From: Sphaerosporella brunnea
Taxonomy: Eukaryota > Ascomycota > Pezizomycetes > Pezizales > Pyronemataceae
Assembly (NCBI GenBank): GCA_008704415.1
Contig: VXIS01000335.1
Coordinates: 1 to 52,405 of the forward strand
Direction: 5' to 3'
Length of the DNA stretch: 52,405 bases
Positions 1 through 11,328 of this stretch are shown one piece after another. A model generated the notes under the pieces. It was given only the letters and a program-made list of their open reading frames with translations, was not told where the DNA came from and ran no database searches. The number at the start of each line of letters is the position of its first letter. Position 1 is the first letter of the stretch. The position numbers and the translations under genes are program-made.

Positions 1-3000
1 AGGGAGGGGTGTCTAAAGAGAGAGGAGGAGAACTTAGGCGAGAAGAAAGAAAGAAGAGAAGAAAGGAAGAGATGAACAAAAAAGGAGAGAAAAGAAAGCA
101 AGAGGTCAAAAAAATTCGTTTCGGCAAAACTGCGCTCGCCTCGTGGTCGTAGTCCGGCCCTGGCGGATACACGGGTACAGGCGCTACATCGACTACAACC
201 AGCTGAAGCAGCTGCTGCCGCGAAGTCTCGGACAAGCGACGGACAGCGAAGGTCGCACCCCTCGATCGAGCGGCGAAAATGGAACCGACTGGCCGACGAA
301 AACGCCGCTTTCGTGACAGAGCTGGAATGCAACGTGCAGGAGTCTGTAGACGGTTGCTAGCAAGGGTTACGCACCGGGCGAAATGAACGCAATGCGGGGG
401 CTGAAGGAGTCGCACCAACGGGTGCGCTGCGAAGGGCGGGCGTTGTGGGAGAGTCGGCCCTCGTTGGGAAAGACCAGGGGGGGGTGGCGGTCGGCCGAGA
501 GTGCGGAGCTATGGGCCGAACGGAAGAAGGGCATCTTGGAAGAGACTACTGAAGGAATGGTGTGGATTGTGCCCGAATTGGTGCGCTCCATCATGGCATT
601 ATGTCAGGTGGGCTGGGAGATATGTGCTCGAGAAGTTCATTTTAATCAAGCGCGGGCTTTTTGAAGGCGCGCGAATAGAAACATTGGTCGCCGTGCGGTC
701 ATGTGCTCGGGCGGGGCGCGTGAGAGCAAGCAGTGCGATGCAGAGGGTGTGCCGAGTGGGGAGGAGGGCAGGGGGTGGGGCGGGCCGGGGGGGCCGGGAA
801 ATGGGTTATATGAAGCCCGCTGCGGTGTGCAGGGGGGTTGCGTGGTTAGAGGCCGGGGTTTGGGAGGGTTAAACAGAGGAGGATTACGAGTCCTGGGTTG
901 GGGGTCTTGGGTACCGTATGCGAGGGGTGGTGCCGCTGGGCACGGGAGGGGGGGTTTTGGTTTCGAGGTGATGTTGGTGGGAGGGCTGGCGTCCGTGGGC
1001 TGGGGAGGAGGGGAGGGGCAAAATGTTGCCAACGTCGGGAGGGGGTGTGGGTCGGTGCAATGCAGGGGGGGGGGGGGGATGGGGTACGGTTGGTGCTTGC
1101 GAGGGGGATATCGCTGGCGGAGGAAATCTGCAGGACGGAAGAACATCGCGCGAAGGGTGTGTATGATGCCCTTGCACTGAAACGAGAGCGACGTGCTGGG
1201 GGTGCGTATCGGTGGGTCGGTCCTCCGCGTAGCTGGTGCAGAGCGAAGCAATATACCTCCCCGAAGTTCTGGTGGGTCCACCGGACAACATCACAGTGGG
1301 GCGAGCAGTCCCGGACCGATGGGTTCTGTGGGCGGCCGACGTTCCCCGTATCTGGTGTACAAATTCCCAGCAGCCTTCAAAGGAGTTGGTGGGGGTCGAA
1401 GGTCGGGCGGCCGATGCCGCAGGATCCTGCACTTAGCCAGGTCATGCACGGGGTTTACACTGTTGCGGATAGTCCCTATTTCGCAGCTGCGTACGACGAG
1501 TAAGGGTGCCCTGGAAGAGCGTAATGGGATCGTTCGTCGTTGCGGGGTTGGCGCGCTGCGTTACGGCCTTGGGGAAATGGTCTGGTCGGGAGGCAACGGT
1601 GGGAATATGGTCATTGGAGCGGCAATAGCAGAGTGGAGCGCTGGGTCGCAGTGCGTGGGGCTGATGTAGTATCGGAGGGTTGCGGTGTCGAGGATGAGGG
1701 AGAGAGGTGCGCGGGGGTTGAGAGGAAAAAGTATGGTCAACGGGACGCTGGTCATAAATGGGGAGGTATGTCCCCATGGGAGAAGCAGGGTGCAGAGGAA
1801 AGACGGCGAAGGGACGGTCGTGGAAAGTCGGGAAGTGGTAGGAGGGTGAACAAGTTATGAGGCCTGTGAGGTGCAGATAGCTTTCAAGCGGGTTGTTATG
1901 GTGGTGTATCTCAGGGGAGGAACAGCCGATACAGCCTGCTCTCGGCAGAGCCATCGGCTAGCATCGAATGCAGCTTCGGGAGCGTGGGCTTTCAGAGGTC
2001 CACGCGGGGACGGGAGTCGGGCGTTCTGTGAGTCATGGGCTTGGGGGATACGGATCTTGCACGACGTGAATACGCATTGGAGCGAGCGGTCCTTGCAGGA
2101 GAAGCGGACAACTGGGCATCGCCGGGATATCGTGACGCCAAGATGTGATTTATCCATTTTTCCAACCTCAGGACGGGTGTATATCTCGAGATCCCGTACT
2201 CGATTGTTGGAGTATCAAACTTCTTAGAACGACTGCCAAGGCGCACGGTCGAATGGGTTCGGAGCTCATGGCGTCTCACCTCGTTGCAAGCGGCCCCGGG
2301 AGATTCCTCGAAGTTTGGTGGGCCACGGGGGGTGTCTGGCGCGTGGGCGGTGGGTTGTGTGTGACGACTACGGGGGTGCAAGCGCTTTCAGGTTCTGGCT
2401 CGGCGGGGAGCTCGTGGAATGTGGGGTGGGTTGCATGGGGGCCGGAAGGACCCCCGGAAGCATTGGATGCGAGCAGGAGCGAAAGAAGAAGCAGACGGGA
2501 AGAGTTGTGGGCTCGTGGGGGAAGTTGCGTGGCTGACAGCATCGGAGACTTGCGGCTGGCAGGGGGGACGGCCGTGGTTTGGGCAGCTATCGAGGTCGGA
2601 CGGGGCCCGACTTGCAGGGGGGGTGGGGCCACGGTGGCGAGAGGCTTGGCTGCTGCCCAAGGTGTGTGGGGGCGAGGCAGTGCCAGACGGCACGGCGTAG
2701 TGATGCTGGGGGGCGGGAGAGGGGGCCGGGTGAAATAGAAGGAGGTTTTTTCGTGATAGTAGGAGGGTGATTAGAAACACATGGCCGGGGAGAACGTCGA
2801 CGGTCCGGCAGCAGGGGGCGCTTTGGTCGGTGTGTTGCGGCAATGCTAGGTTGCCCATCTGGTTCGGTCGGTCGATCCTGAGGGGGTGTACGGAGGGGTG
2901 GCGGTTGACGGGGGGTTGCGGGGTGGCCGGGTGGGCCGGTGAGTGGAGGTGGTATCCGGGTGTCGGCCGTCGGCGGGTGTTTGCGGCAAGGCGGAGCGAG

Positions 3001-4672
3001 TGGTGTGCGGGGGGGGTCGATGTGGGGGCTCGGGCGAGGTGTCAGAGGGGGTGGAAGGGCTGAGGGGGGTGGTGGTGCTCGCGGAAGGTCAGGCGCACGT
3101 TGCGTATGCGAAGTGGGATGCACATGTGGTTGGTTTGTTTGGGCGATCGCTGCAGGGGCGGTTTGTGCGCTTGCGGGTGCAGGCGGGCTGGGGGCCGGAG
3201 GGAATAAGGACAGGGGGCCGGAAGTTCTCTGGGGGGTGTGTGCGTTGACTGCTTACCGTGGATCGTCGGAGTGTGTTTTGGTGCGGTGGGCTCGTGGTGG
3301 GGCGTGGGTTGGGCGGAGTGGTTAGCATGGTGGGAGAAGCAGCATGTGGTGGTGGCCTGCACGTCAGGGGGGGGGGAGGTGGGATTTCGATAGGCGTGGT
3401 TTGGGGGCGGCGCTGGGGTGTGTGGGGTGCGTCTCGCGGGCGGGTGGTGGCGGGGGTTTGCGCTCGGTGGTGTCAAGTCTTCATGGTGTTGATGTGGGTG
3501 GAAGCTCGCAGTCTGGGTGGTGTTAGTTGGTGTTATGGCGGGGGTTATCGTTGTCATTTATTGTTGGTTTTATGTGTTACTGACGGGCCACAGTATCAGC
3601 TGCTGTCGGCGGGGGGCCCGAGAGGGCAGGTGCAGAGCAAACGAAACTATCGGACACGATCAAGAAGTTTGAGTGGACGTTTTTTGCTCGGATGAGGAGG
3701 ATTTGTGTAATCTGGTGTTTTGCGGGGTGCGAAGGAGGGTGGGGGTTGTTGGGTATCCGAGGTGCGTTGTGGACGAATGAGCGGACGAGTACTTCTTTCG
3801 TGTCTTGCGTGGCAGTTGTGTTGGGCGCCGGCAGTGGGCGGCGTGGTGTTAGTGTTCGCGGTGGGTGATACTATCTGGTTTTTGGAGAATTGTGAGTGGC
3901 GTGCAGATCTCTGGTTCTGCTAGTCATACAGGTATCCGTACCGACGTGGGTGGGGTGATGACGGTCTCGGCAGCGGATTTTGCCAATCGTGCGGATGGAA
4001 TCGTGTGCGGGATTGGTTTTGATTGTTGGGGGCATGCGTCGTTGTCTTTGCCTCCGGAAGCTCTTGTGGCCGGGGGGGTGGGGGGGGGGTTCAGAGCCGT
4101 CCTGAAGCATCTCGACGATTTAGCGTGGGACGTAAGGAGGTTGCGGACTTTATCAGCCCGACTAGGCCCAGCTTTGGTTTTGGGCTGGCTGTTGCTGGCT
4201 GGGCTGGCTTGGCTGTGGGGTGGCTCGTGCAAGTTGGGGTACTGTGTCTGGCGTGGCAAAAGCAGCGCGCATTGATTGCGTGTGTGGCCAGGACTACTGC
4301 AGCGTTCGGCTGTGCTTGGGGGAGCAAAGGGGTGTCCGGTCAGCTGCCAAGCCAACGTGGGGACATGACGTTGCGTCCGGTTGTGGGTTGCTGTCTGCGT
4401 TAGGGTGATGTCGTGTGGGTTTGGGCCGCGCACGCGGTGAGTTTTTTTTCGTTGCGTGGGCGAGGGGGGGATGCTGGCGTGGAGATGGGTGGGTTTCTGA
4501 TCACTAGATGGTCGGTGGGGCGATGGAACGTTGTTTGTGATCGGGCGGGTGTGCTGTTTTTCTGGTGCGGAGGATTTATTGGGGGGCTGGCTGCGTGGCC
4601 TGTTGCCCTGGTGGCAAGCCCAGCAAGGGTGAGATTGGTGGGGCGTGTGCTGGTTGGGTGTGTGGGCTAGGG
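1..4672. repeat. Left arm of a noisy inverted duplication, probable fold-back read
   Basis: This arm is a degenerate reverse complement of about 4732-8600. Clear anchors are the VTC4 start region (105-330 against 8487-8280), the last VTC4 exon (3600-3710 against 6020-5916) and stretches such as 4190-4400 against 5300-5050. The arm is about 20 percent longer than its partner. Differences are mostly 1-3 base insertions, often G or T, spread evenly over coding and non-coding parts. Real pseudogenes usually lose bases, and RIP would give C-to-T changes, so an uncorrected long read fits best. Many spurious open frames in this arm come from G-rich noise and carry no recognisable domain. Confidence 0.85.
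110..3710 (+). pseudogene. Degenerate inverted copy of VTC4
   Basis: The whole VTC4 gene can be followed on this strand, from the SPX start (the ATG is corrupted to ATTCG) through the SPX and catalytic domains to the terminal exon, with the stop equivalent near 3708. Every reading frame is broken by dozens of small indels, so no protein could be made. In a finished genome this would be called a pseudogene. Here the adapter-like sequence at the pivot and the insertion-dominated noise make a sequencing or assembly artefact much more likely. The intact gene lies in the opposite orientation at 5916-8482. Confidence 0.7.
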
Positions 4673-4731
4673 ATCTCTCCAAAAACGCACAACGAACGGG
4701 TGGGGGGAGGGAGGTAAAAGATAGGGAATAG
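4673..4731. other. Degraded SMRTbell adapter-like sequence at the fold-back pivot
   Basis: The stretch begins atctctcc, continues with an A/C-rich part containing acaacg, then a run of GG-rich triplets, then aaaagatagg. This is the order of the PacBio hairpin adapter read on one strand: ATCTCTCTC, (AAC) repeats, CGGAGGAGGAGG, AAAAGAGAGAGAT. About a dozen noise insertions and substitutions are present. It sits exactly where the two inverted arms meet, as a missed adapter would. The adapter sequence is recalled from general knowledge, not searched. Confidence 0.75.
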
Positions 4732-5915
4732 GGGGATCGTGCACGCAGTGTGCAGCAAGTCTCGCACCGTTGGCTGGGTTGGGCGTAGGCAATGGCCGCA
4801 GCCGAAGGCCCAATTTTAAATGTACGCGCGCACGGGAAAAAGCACGCGCCGAGTGGGCAAAAAATTGCAGTGTTGTGTCCGGACGAGGCGGTGACCCGAG
4901 CATCTAGGTGTGTGGCGAGCTGAACCGGGCCCTCTTCCCGGCCCGCCCTCCCCCCCACCTCCGTATCGCGAAGCGAGATGCGATCCGGGACGCGGTGTGC
5001 GCGGTGGCGGGCGGGCCCAAACACAGTCTGAGCATTATGCCTGTAGACGCGAGGTACAGCGACCGCCACAACGGAGCCGGTCATCCGGTGCCACGCCACT
5101 TTGGCTGGGAGGGTGCGGCAGTGGAAAAGCTCCTTGGCGTGCCCAAGCCAAGCCGACGTGAGTGGAGTTTAGCCCCTGCCAACAGGCAGGTTGAGATTGG
5201 CGTGCGCTGCTTGGCTTTTGCCGCCAAACACGATCCCCACTTGCAACGTGAGCCAAAAAGAAAAAAAAAGCCCAGCCCAGCAAGCCAGCCAGCCCAGCCA
5301 GCCAAAACCACAGCTGGGCCCTAGTCGGGTGGGCTGTGATGGAATGGGGTGGGTTCCGAAGTGCGCTCGGTTACTTGCGGCTCGGGGTTAAATCGTGTCG
5401 GAGTATGCTGTGCGGGGGAGGGGGGGGGGGGATAACGGGTGCGTCTGGGGGCGCAAGAGGCTTGCGCGGGAGGGCAAAAGTATGCGACGACGGGAGGTTG
5501 GCCCCCCTCAGAATCCAGATCTAAGACCATTCGCGATTCCATCCGAGGGATGTTGGTGCAGAATCCCCGGCTGGCGGCTGGCCGGGGTAAGTGACCGCAG
5601 GGGTCGGGGGGGGGGCGGGGAGTAACGGTGCTACCATGGGTAGTTAGTAAAGTGGGCGAGCGAGGGGAGATGGTGGGGTGACGGTGCGCGGTCAATGGTG
5701 TCAGAAAACCATGATAGGGATCGCAACGGGGCGGGAAGCAGGCGGGGCAGGGGGGGGGGGAGGGGGAGGGGGGTACAGCCGGAGCGGCGGGGGCCCGCAC
5801 TGGGGGGCCGGCGCCCAACACAACTGCCATGCAAGACGAAAGAAGTTCGTCCGTTCATTCGTCCCCACCGCTCGGATCCCACCCACCCCCCACCTCCTTC
5901 GCCCGCAAACACAGA
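4732..5915. other. VTC4 downstream region, no gene recognised
   Basis: About 1.2 kb follows the VTC4 stop codon on the transcribed strand. It holds G-runs (5408-5430, 5750-5770), a CCAG-rich microrepeat at 5271-5305 and an open frame of 138 codons at 4908-5324 on the plus strand, whose product has no domain I recognise and a composition like random GC-rich sequence. I see no credible gene. The VTC4 3' UTR should lie in the 5.6-5.9 kb part. Confidence 0.5.
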
Positions 5916-8482
5916 TTACAATTCCTCTCCTCCGAGCAACATCCGTCTCAATTCTTGATCGTGTCCGATAGTTTCGTTGCTCTGCGCTGCCTCTCTCGGG
6001 CCCGCCGTGACAGCGTGATACTGTTGGCTCGTCAGTAAATAAAAATAAATGACAACGATAACGATAACAATAAAAGACTGCTGAGCTTACCCTCAAAATG
6101 AAGTTGACCACGAGCGCAACCGCGAGCGCGAGGCACACGACCAGCGGGCCAAACACGCTATCGAAATCCTTCCCGCTGCGTTGGCGGATCAATGTGCTTC
6201 TCCACATGTACATCGCCCAGCCCCAGATGCCCGCAAAAATCGCGATCCCCGTGTAAGCGTACGCGATGAACTTGGCTGTCTTATTCTCCGGCCCAGCCGC
6301 GTTGGCAAGCGCAACGCTGAGCGATGCCAACAACACCACTATGTGCATCCACTTGATGAACGTGCGCTGATTCGCGAGCCACACCTTCGCTTCCACTTTG
6401 ACCTCGCCCGAGTACATGAGCAGTCGCTCCGGCTTGCGCACTCCCGCGGGAAGGATCACGTCTCGGCGGCCCGAGTGAGCACGTCCGTACCTGGATGACG
6501 AGAAAGATGGGAATAGCTGCCGCAACCCGGAAAGCGTGCTGCCGGACCGTTCGACGTTCTCGGCATGTGTTTCTTCCTCTGAATCGTCGATCTCTTCTAT
6601 TTCCGGCCCCTCTCTTGCCAGCATCTTGGTGTCCGTCTGGGTGTCGCCCTTGGGAGCAGCCTCTGCGCCGTGGCCGCCCTGAGTGGGCGTCGCTCGATAG
6701 CTGCCAAGCGGCGTCCCCCTGCCGCCGAAGTCTCGTGCTGTAGCACGCAAACTTCCCACGGCCAACTCTTCCTCGTTCTGCTTCTTCTTTCGCTCCTGCT
6801 CCGCATCCCATGCCTTCCGGGGGTCCTTCCGGATGTCTTCCTCGAGCTCGCCGAGCCAGAATGGAAAGCTGTTGACGTAGTCGTCAAACAGCACGGCGAC
6901 ACCGTGGACGAACTTCGAGAATCTCGGGGCCGCGTGGACGAGGTGAGACGCCATGAGCTCCTGAACCCATTCGACCGTGCGCTTGGGCAGTTCGTTCTCA
7001 CGAAGTTTGATCTCCAACAATGCGTACGGGAATCTCGAGATCTCACCCGTCCTGAGGTTGGAAAATGGATAATCCATCTTGGCGTCATCGATATCCCGGC
7101 GATGCCAGTTGTCCGGTTCTCTGCATGGCCGCTCGCTGTCCAATGCGTCTTCACGGATCAGTGCAAGATCCGTATCCAAGCTGACTCTGACGCGATCGTC
7201 CCCGGGGATCTGGAAAGCCGTCCGAGTGTAGGATGCTCTGAGAGCAGGCTGTAGGTCGTTCTCCTGGATAAACCGTTGAAAGCTCTGCACTAAGGCCTCG
7301 TATTTTTCACCCTCCTCTTCCGATTTCCGGTCCTTGGTCTTTTGCACCTGCTTCTCCATGGAATACCTGCCATTTATGAAGTCGTTGACATACTTTTTCT
7401 TCAACGCGATTCTCTCCTCGACAGCACCCTCCGAATCATCAGCCTCGCTGCGAATGGTCTTGCGCTCCATGAATATCTCGTTCGCCTCCGACAGCTTTCC
7501 GTACCAGCGCAACCGCAACGACGAAGCATCCTTAGTCTTCAGCACCTTGTCGGTGTAGAGCTGGAACTTAGGACTATCGAAGTAAAGTGAGGTAAGTGAT
7601 GGATCCTGGCCGGCCGCCGACTTCGACAACTCCGTTGAAGGCTGTGGATTGTACACCAGAACGGGGAGTCGCCGCAGAACAAAGGTCTTGACTTCGATGA
7701 TGTTGTCCGGGTGGACCCAGAACTTGTGGGAGGTATATTTCTTGTTGCCAGCTACGGGATGGGCCGAAGTAGTCGTTGCCGGCTCTACACCTTCGGGCTG
7801 TTCTTCGTGGAGCGATCTTCGCACGAAATCGTACATCGTCGACAACCTGAGTGGCAACCTTGTGAGCAGCCCAATCATCGAAACAAACCCCGTGACGGCA
7901 CACATACCGGTAAAGCAAAGGACTGTAATCCTCCTTGTTAAACTCCAAATGGCTCAACCGCACCTGCAGCAGCGGCTTAACCTTTGGGGCCGCCACCTGC
8001 TTCCCCTTACCCTTGCCCTTGTCTCCGGCGCCCCGAGAGCGGCGATCATGTTTCTTCGCGGCCTTCAAAAAGCCGGTAAAATTGATTCTCGAGAATCTCT
8101 CCAGCTCATTGACATCCCGCGCAATGGCATCCAATTCCTTCAGAGTCTCTTCCAAGACCTTCTTCCGTTCGGCCTCGTCGATCTGGCCGCCGCCGGTCAC
8201 GAGGGATTCTAAGCGTCCTTCGCAGCGCGTGGTGCGCTCCTTCAGCTGCTCGTTCATTTCGCGGTGGAACTTGTGCACCTTCTCCAGCTGCACGTTGATC
8301 AGCTCGTCCACGAAGCGGTTTTCGTCGGCGTCGGTCCATTCTTCGCGCTCGATCGAGGGGTGCGCTTCGCTGTCGTCGCTGTCCGAGACTTCGCGGAGCA
8401 GCTGCTTCAGCTTGTTGTAGTCGATGTAGTGTTCCCGCCAGGGCGGATAGATCGAGGCGAGCAGAGTTTTGCCGAAACGCAT
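5916..8482 (-). CDS. VTC4: Vacuolar transporter chaperone 4, polyphosphate polymerase subunit
   Basis: Three exons (8482-7908, 7846-6091, 6020-5916) give 811 residues, close to other fungal Vtc4 proteins. The product is the catalytic subunit of the VTC complex, which makes inorganic polyphosphate from ATP at the vacuole membrane. Residues 1-150 are an SPX domain that senses inositol pyrophosphates (Tyr22, Lys26, and the basic helix LKAAKKH at 139-145). The CYTH-like tunnel domain follows, with substrate-binding LRLRWYG (Arg303, Arg305), ERKT (Lys321), RVRVSLDTDL and FPYALLEIKLR. A C-terminal DUF202-type region has three membrane helices. Both introns have good signals: GTATGT..CAG (61 bp) and GTAAGC..CAG (70 bp). 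The start is the ATG just downstream of a long purine tract. A broken mirror copy occupies 110-3710. Confidence 0.95.
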
Positions 8483-8516
8483 TTTTTCTTTCTTTCTTTC
8501 TTTCTCTCTTTTTTTT

Positions 8517-8547
<31 letters not shown>

Positions 8548-8552
8548 CGCTT

Positions 8553-8586
<34 letters not shown>

Positions 8587-8590
8587 GCGC
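8483..8590 (-). repeat. Purine microsatellite in the VTC4 5' UTR
   Basis: On the coding strand this is an almost uninterrupted purine tract, (GA)n followed by (GAAA)n, ending directly at the VTC4 start codon. It is a simple-sequence repeat and probably part of the 5' leader or core promoter. Similar purine runs recur in the noisy mirror arm (1-105). Confidence 0.8.
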
Positions 8591-8716
8591 GCGCTGTTGG
8601 AAGGGGGTATTCGGTGGTGGGTATTTTTCAAGGCGGGTCGGGTCGTTCTGGTCAATTGGGGTGGTTGGGTTCGACGAAGATGCTGTTTTAGCCGATGAGT
8701 GACGATTTTCGCCCAA

Positions 8717-8722
8717 CACGTG
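8717..8722. promoter_or_regulatory. CACGTG E-box upstream of VTC4
   Basis: A palindromic CACGTG lies 235 bp upstream of the VTC4 ATG. In yeasts this core is bound by the phosphate-starvation regulator Pho4 (and by Cbf1), and VTC genes belong to the PHO regulon. A role here is inferred from that knowledge. The hexamer occurs several times in the window, so chance is possible. Confidence 0.4.
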
Positions 8723-9024
8723 CCGGGCCATCCCCGGATGCGCCTGTCCGTTGCGGCAAGCAAGGATTGTTTTGTTCGTTAGCGAATCCCCACCAAATCA
8801 GTGCCCCGGGCGGAGGGGCGGGGAAGCGGGTGGCCGCAGTTGACGCATGAGATCATATCAATGAGGCGGCGGTGGCGGACAGGAGGGTCTGCCATAAGCT
8901 GCTGCATAGCAGGTTGCGTGCGGACAATAAACACACATGGGGCCAAAAACAGTTCTAGATAAGAAGTATCTTTCCAAGCGAACAACTCTGCTCGAGATGA
9001 TACATGCACCGAAGGCATGACTTG

Positions 9025-10008
9025 TCAATCGCCGCCATACTTCCTGATCAACTTCTGCATAATGCTCACCGCGCCGCTCCTGAACCCGCCCCCAAACAGC
9101 GCAAGATGATTGAGCTGATGATACAACGCATACAGCTGCACGCGATCCTCAAACTCACTTTCCGGCTGGGCTTTCGGCACCGAGCGATGATACTCCTCCC
9201 AGAACTCGCCTCGGAAACCCCCGAACAGCTCCATGATTCCAATCTCATACTCGCTGTGCGCGTAGCAGCAGCTGGGATCGTAGACCTTTGCGCCCGCCGC
9301 GTTCCCGCTCCACAAATCCCCGTGCACTAACGAGGGCCGCACTTCTCCCAGCGCCCCGAGAAGCCGGGGCACCACCTTCGCAGCCGTGGCCGCCACCAAC
9401 TCCCGGAGCTCGCCGTCGGCGACGTTGCTGCGTTCGCACGCCTCGAGAACAGGGCGCAGCCGCCGCCGCGAAAAGAACTCGGGCCAGGAAGAGGTCCAGG
9501 TGTTGTCCTGCGGGGTGGAGCCGCAGCAAGTCGACAGCGGGAATCCAAACCCGCGGCCTTCGGCCGAAGGGTGTGGCCGCGCCAGATGCAGCGCGGCGAG
9601 TTCCTTCGCCAAGGTCCCCGAGCGGCGGCGGTCCGAAAGATCCAAAAACTCCGTGAGGAGGTAGTAGCGCCCCGGCGGCGGCGTCTCGAGCAACTCGCCG
9701 TGCGATATCGGGCGTGCGGTTATCGCCGGGTTGGCGCGCGACATGTGTTCGAGCGATGTGAACTCTCCTGCAGAAGCAGGCGTGTGTGTGTGAGCGCAAG
9801 CACGCAACGATGCCATAAGCTACATGGGAATACCGGCAAACATCGCTTTCGCCTCCTCCCCGCTGCCCGTCTTGAGGAAGTAGCTATCGCCATCGCTGGT
9901 GCTGATTTTGGCCGTGCTGCTGAAGCTGCTGCCGCCAAGCGGGGCTATGCGCGCGCTGACGGACGGGTGGAGGTCAAGCGCGGCTAGGACGGCGGGGTCG
10001 AGCCTCAT
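9025..10008 (-). CDS. Fructosamine-3-kinase family protein (protein deglycation kinase)
   Basis: Two exons (10008-9834, 9767-9025) encode 305 residues, the usual length of the family. Fructosamine kinases phosphorylate sugar adducts on protein lysines so that they break down, a protein-repair step in the cytosol. The N-lobe has a glycine-rich GGSSFSSTAKI and the ATP-binding FLKTG. The C-lobe has the catalytic HGDLWSGN loop and the metal-binding YDPSCCYAHSEYE motif, both very close to the human FN3K pattern. The 66-bp intron (GTATTC..CAG) splits a Gly codon after AMFA. The start is the ATG before RLDPAVLAAL, where family members begin; an in-frame ATG further upstream at 10080 is less likely. 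Bacterial-type and fungal relatives cannot be separated by eye. Confidence 0.88.
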
Positions 10009-10574
10009 TGTGCGGTGGTGAGGTGAAGCTTGTGTGTGATGCGTTGATGCGACGAGATGTGCTCGGAGCGCTGACGTCATGGATAGCGATCCACGAGGGG
10101 GTCTGAGTGCTGTGTTGTCAGTCTCCGCTCATATGTTCGACTTCCGTCTCGCACATTACGGGTTTTGTTCGTAAGATGGTCTTTGCATCATACATACGCT
10201 CGGCATGGAAAACCACTTCACGGCGAGCCTAAAGCTCAGTGCGCCTTGCGGGCCAACAGCAATAATGTGAAAGGTCTAGAGCGCAAGTGGATGACTAGGA
10301 CCGTAGAGCTACATGCGTCTACCTTTTTCTCGAACATCTCAGAGCGAACATCATAGCGGAACAAAACATTGATAAGCACTCAATATCACTCGAGCGAAAA
10401 TCCACCTGCCATGCAAAAAGACTGACAAACTCCTGCAAAATAGCCAGATAGATGTACAACGAGACAAAGGAAAGCCGAATGTCTGCGCCGCAAAAAACAC
10501 TCGACAAAAACAGTATTCACAACTCCCTCCAACTTCTCACGAGGCATCAAGCCTATCCTTCCGCTGATCCGTGC
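10009..10574. other. Intergenic, FN3K-like promoter and ERD2 3' end
   Basis: This spacer separates two genes read on the minus strand. It must hold the promoter of the kinase gene and the ERD2 terminator region. Short open frames here (for example 10165-10356) have no recognisable product. I see nothing else. Confidence 0.5.
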
Positions 10575-11328
10575 TCATACCGGCAACTCAAACTTCTTCC
10601 CCTTCATAACCTTCGTATAATAGATGTAGAAGAAATCCGAGTACAGCACTGTCTGGATAATCCCGGCAATAAGCGCGATCTGGTCGACATGTCCCTCGGT
10701 GACGTATCTGTAGACCCAATTCGGGATATACAACGCTCTGTAAAGGCCAAGCGCGAACAAATAATGTGTCGTAATCGTCTCAGCCTCTCCCGTTCGCTGT
10801 ACCATGAACAGTTGCGGTAATATCGCGACGCTTTCGAGCCAGATACTGAAGCTCCACAGGATCTCGGAAAAGGTGTATTTGTACGGGAAGAGAATAGCCA
10901 GAAAACCGGCCCCGAGAATCAGATACTCGGCTGGAAAGGTGTCGATTGCTGGGTCTTGCGTTGGCTTGTAGGTTGTGGTCATCAAGTAAATTGTGTATGC
11001 TGTCAGCCCGATGAAGATTATCTTCATCAAACTGTTGTAGTAGCTAGAGCTGAAGGTCGTGAAGAGGTCTGCAGCCGTAAGTAAGCTATCGGCTAACTAC
11101 CGAGGGCGGAGTGCAAACCGAGGTAGCGAGTGACGTAGACGAGGAGGTAGAGACATTGCGATTTGAGAGAGATTCCGGCGCAGGACTGCAGTCGTGTCAA
11201 CGGAGCTCGGAGTGAAGCTCGCAGAGCCACCGGGGGTGATGACGAACTTTTGATGTCTGGATCTTGTGCAGCAGGATCAAGATCGAAGCCAGATGGGAGA
11301 GGTCTCCCAGCATTCGGAAGATATTCAT
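10575..11328 (-). CDS. ERD2: ER lumen protein retaining receptor (HDEL/KDEL receptor)
   Basis: Three exons (11328-11248, 11185-11119, 11068-10575) encode 213 residues, matching the 212-219 of the family. Erd2 is a seven-helix Golgi membrane receptor that captures escaped ER proteins by their C-terminal HDEL/KDEL signal and returns them in COPI vesicles. Family hallmarks in order are MNIFRMLGDLSHLASI at the start, KIQTSKSCAGISLKSQ across the first splice, VTRYLDLFTTF across the second, and ALYIPNWVYRY near residue 160. The introns are short (62 and 50 bp) with GTTCGT and GTTTGC donors, weaker than usual, but both junctions restore conserved sequence exactly. The C-terminus KGKKFELPV fits the cytosolic tail. 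Confidence 0.95.

Noticed and set aside
646..4670. Many open frames of 60-210 codons in the left arm on both strands
   Set aside because: They follow G-rich noise, have no domains and disagree with the VTC4 frame they derive from.
1..4672. Real VTC4 gene duplication or RIP-mutated pseudogene
   Set aside because: Differences are mostly small insertions with no RIP bias, the arm is longer than its source, and adapter-like sequence marks the pivot.
5701..7905. Single long VTC4 frame ending at 5701
   Set aside because: The frame reads through the last intron and on into the 3' region; splicing at 6090/6021 gives a clean stop at 5916, and the N-terminus needs the 61-bp intron at 7847-7907.
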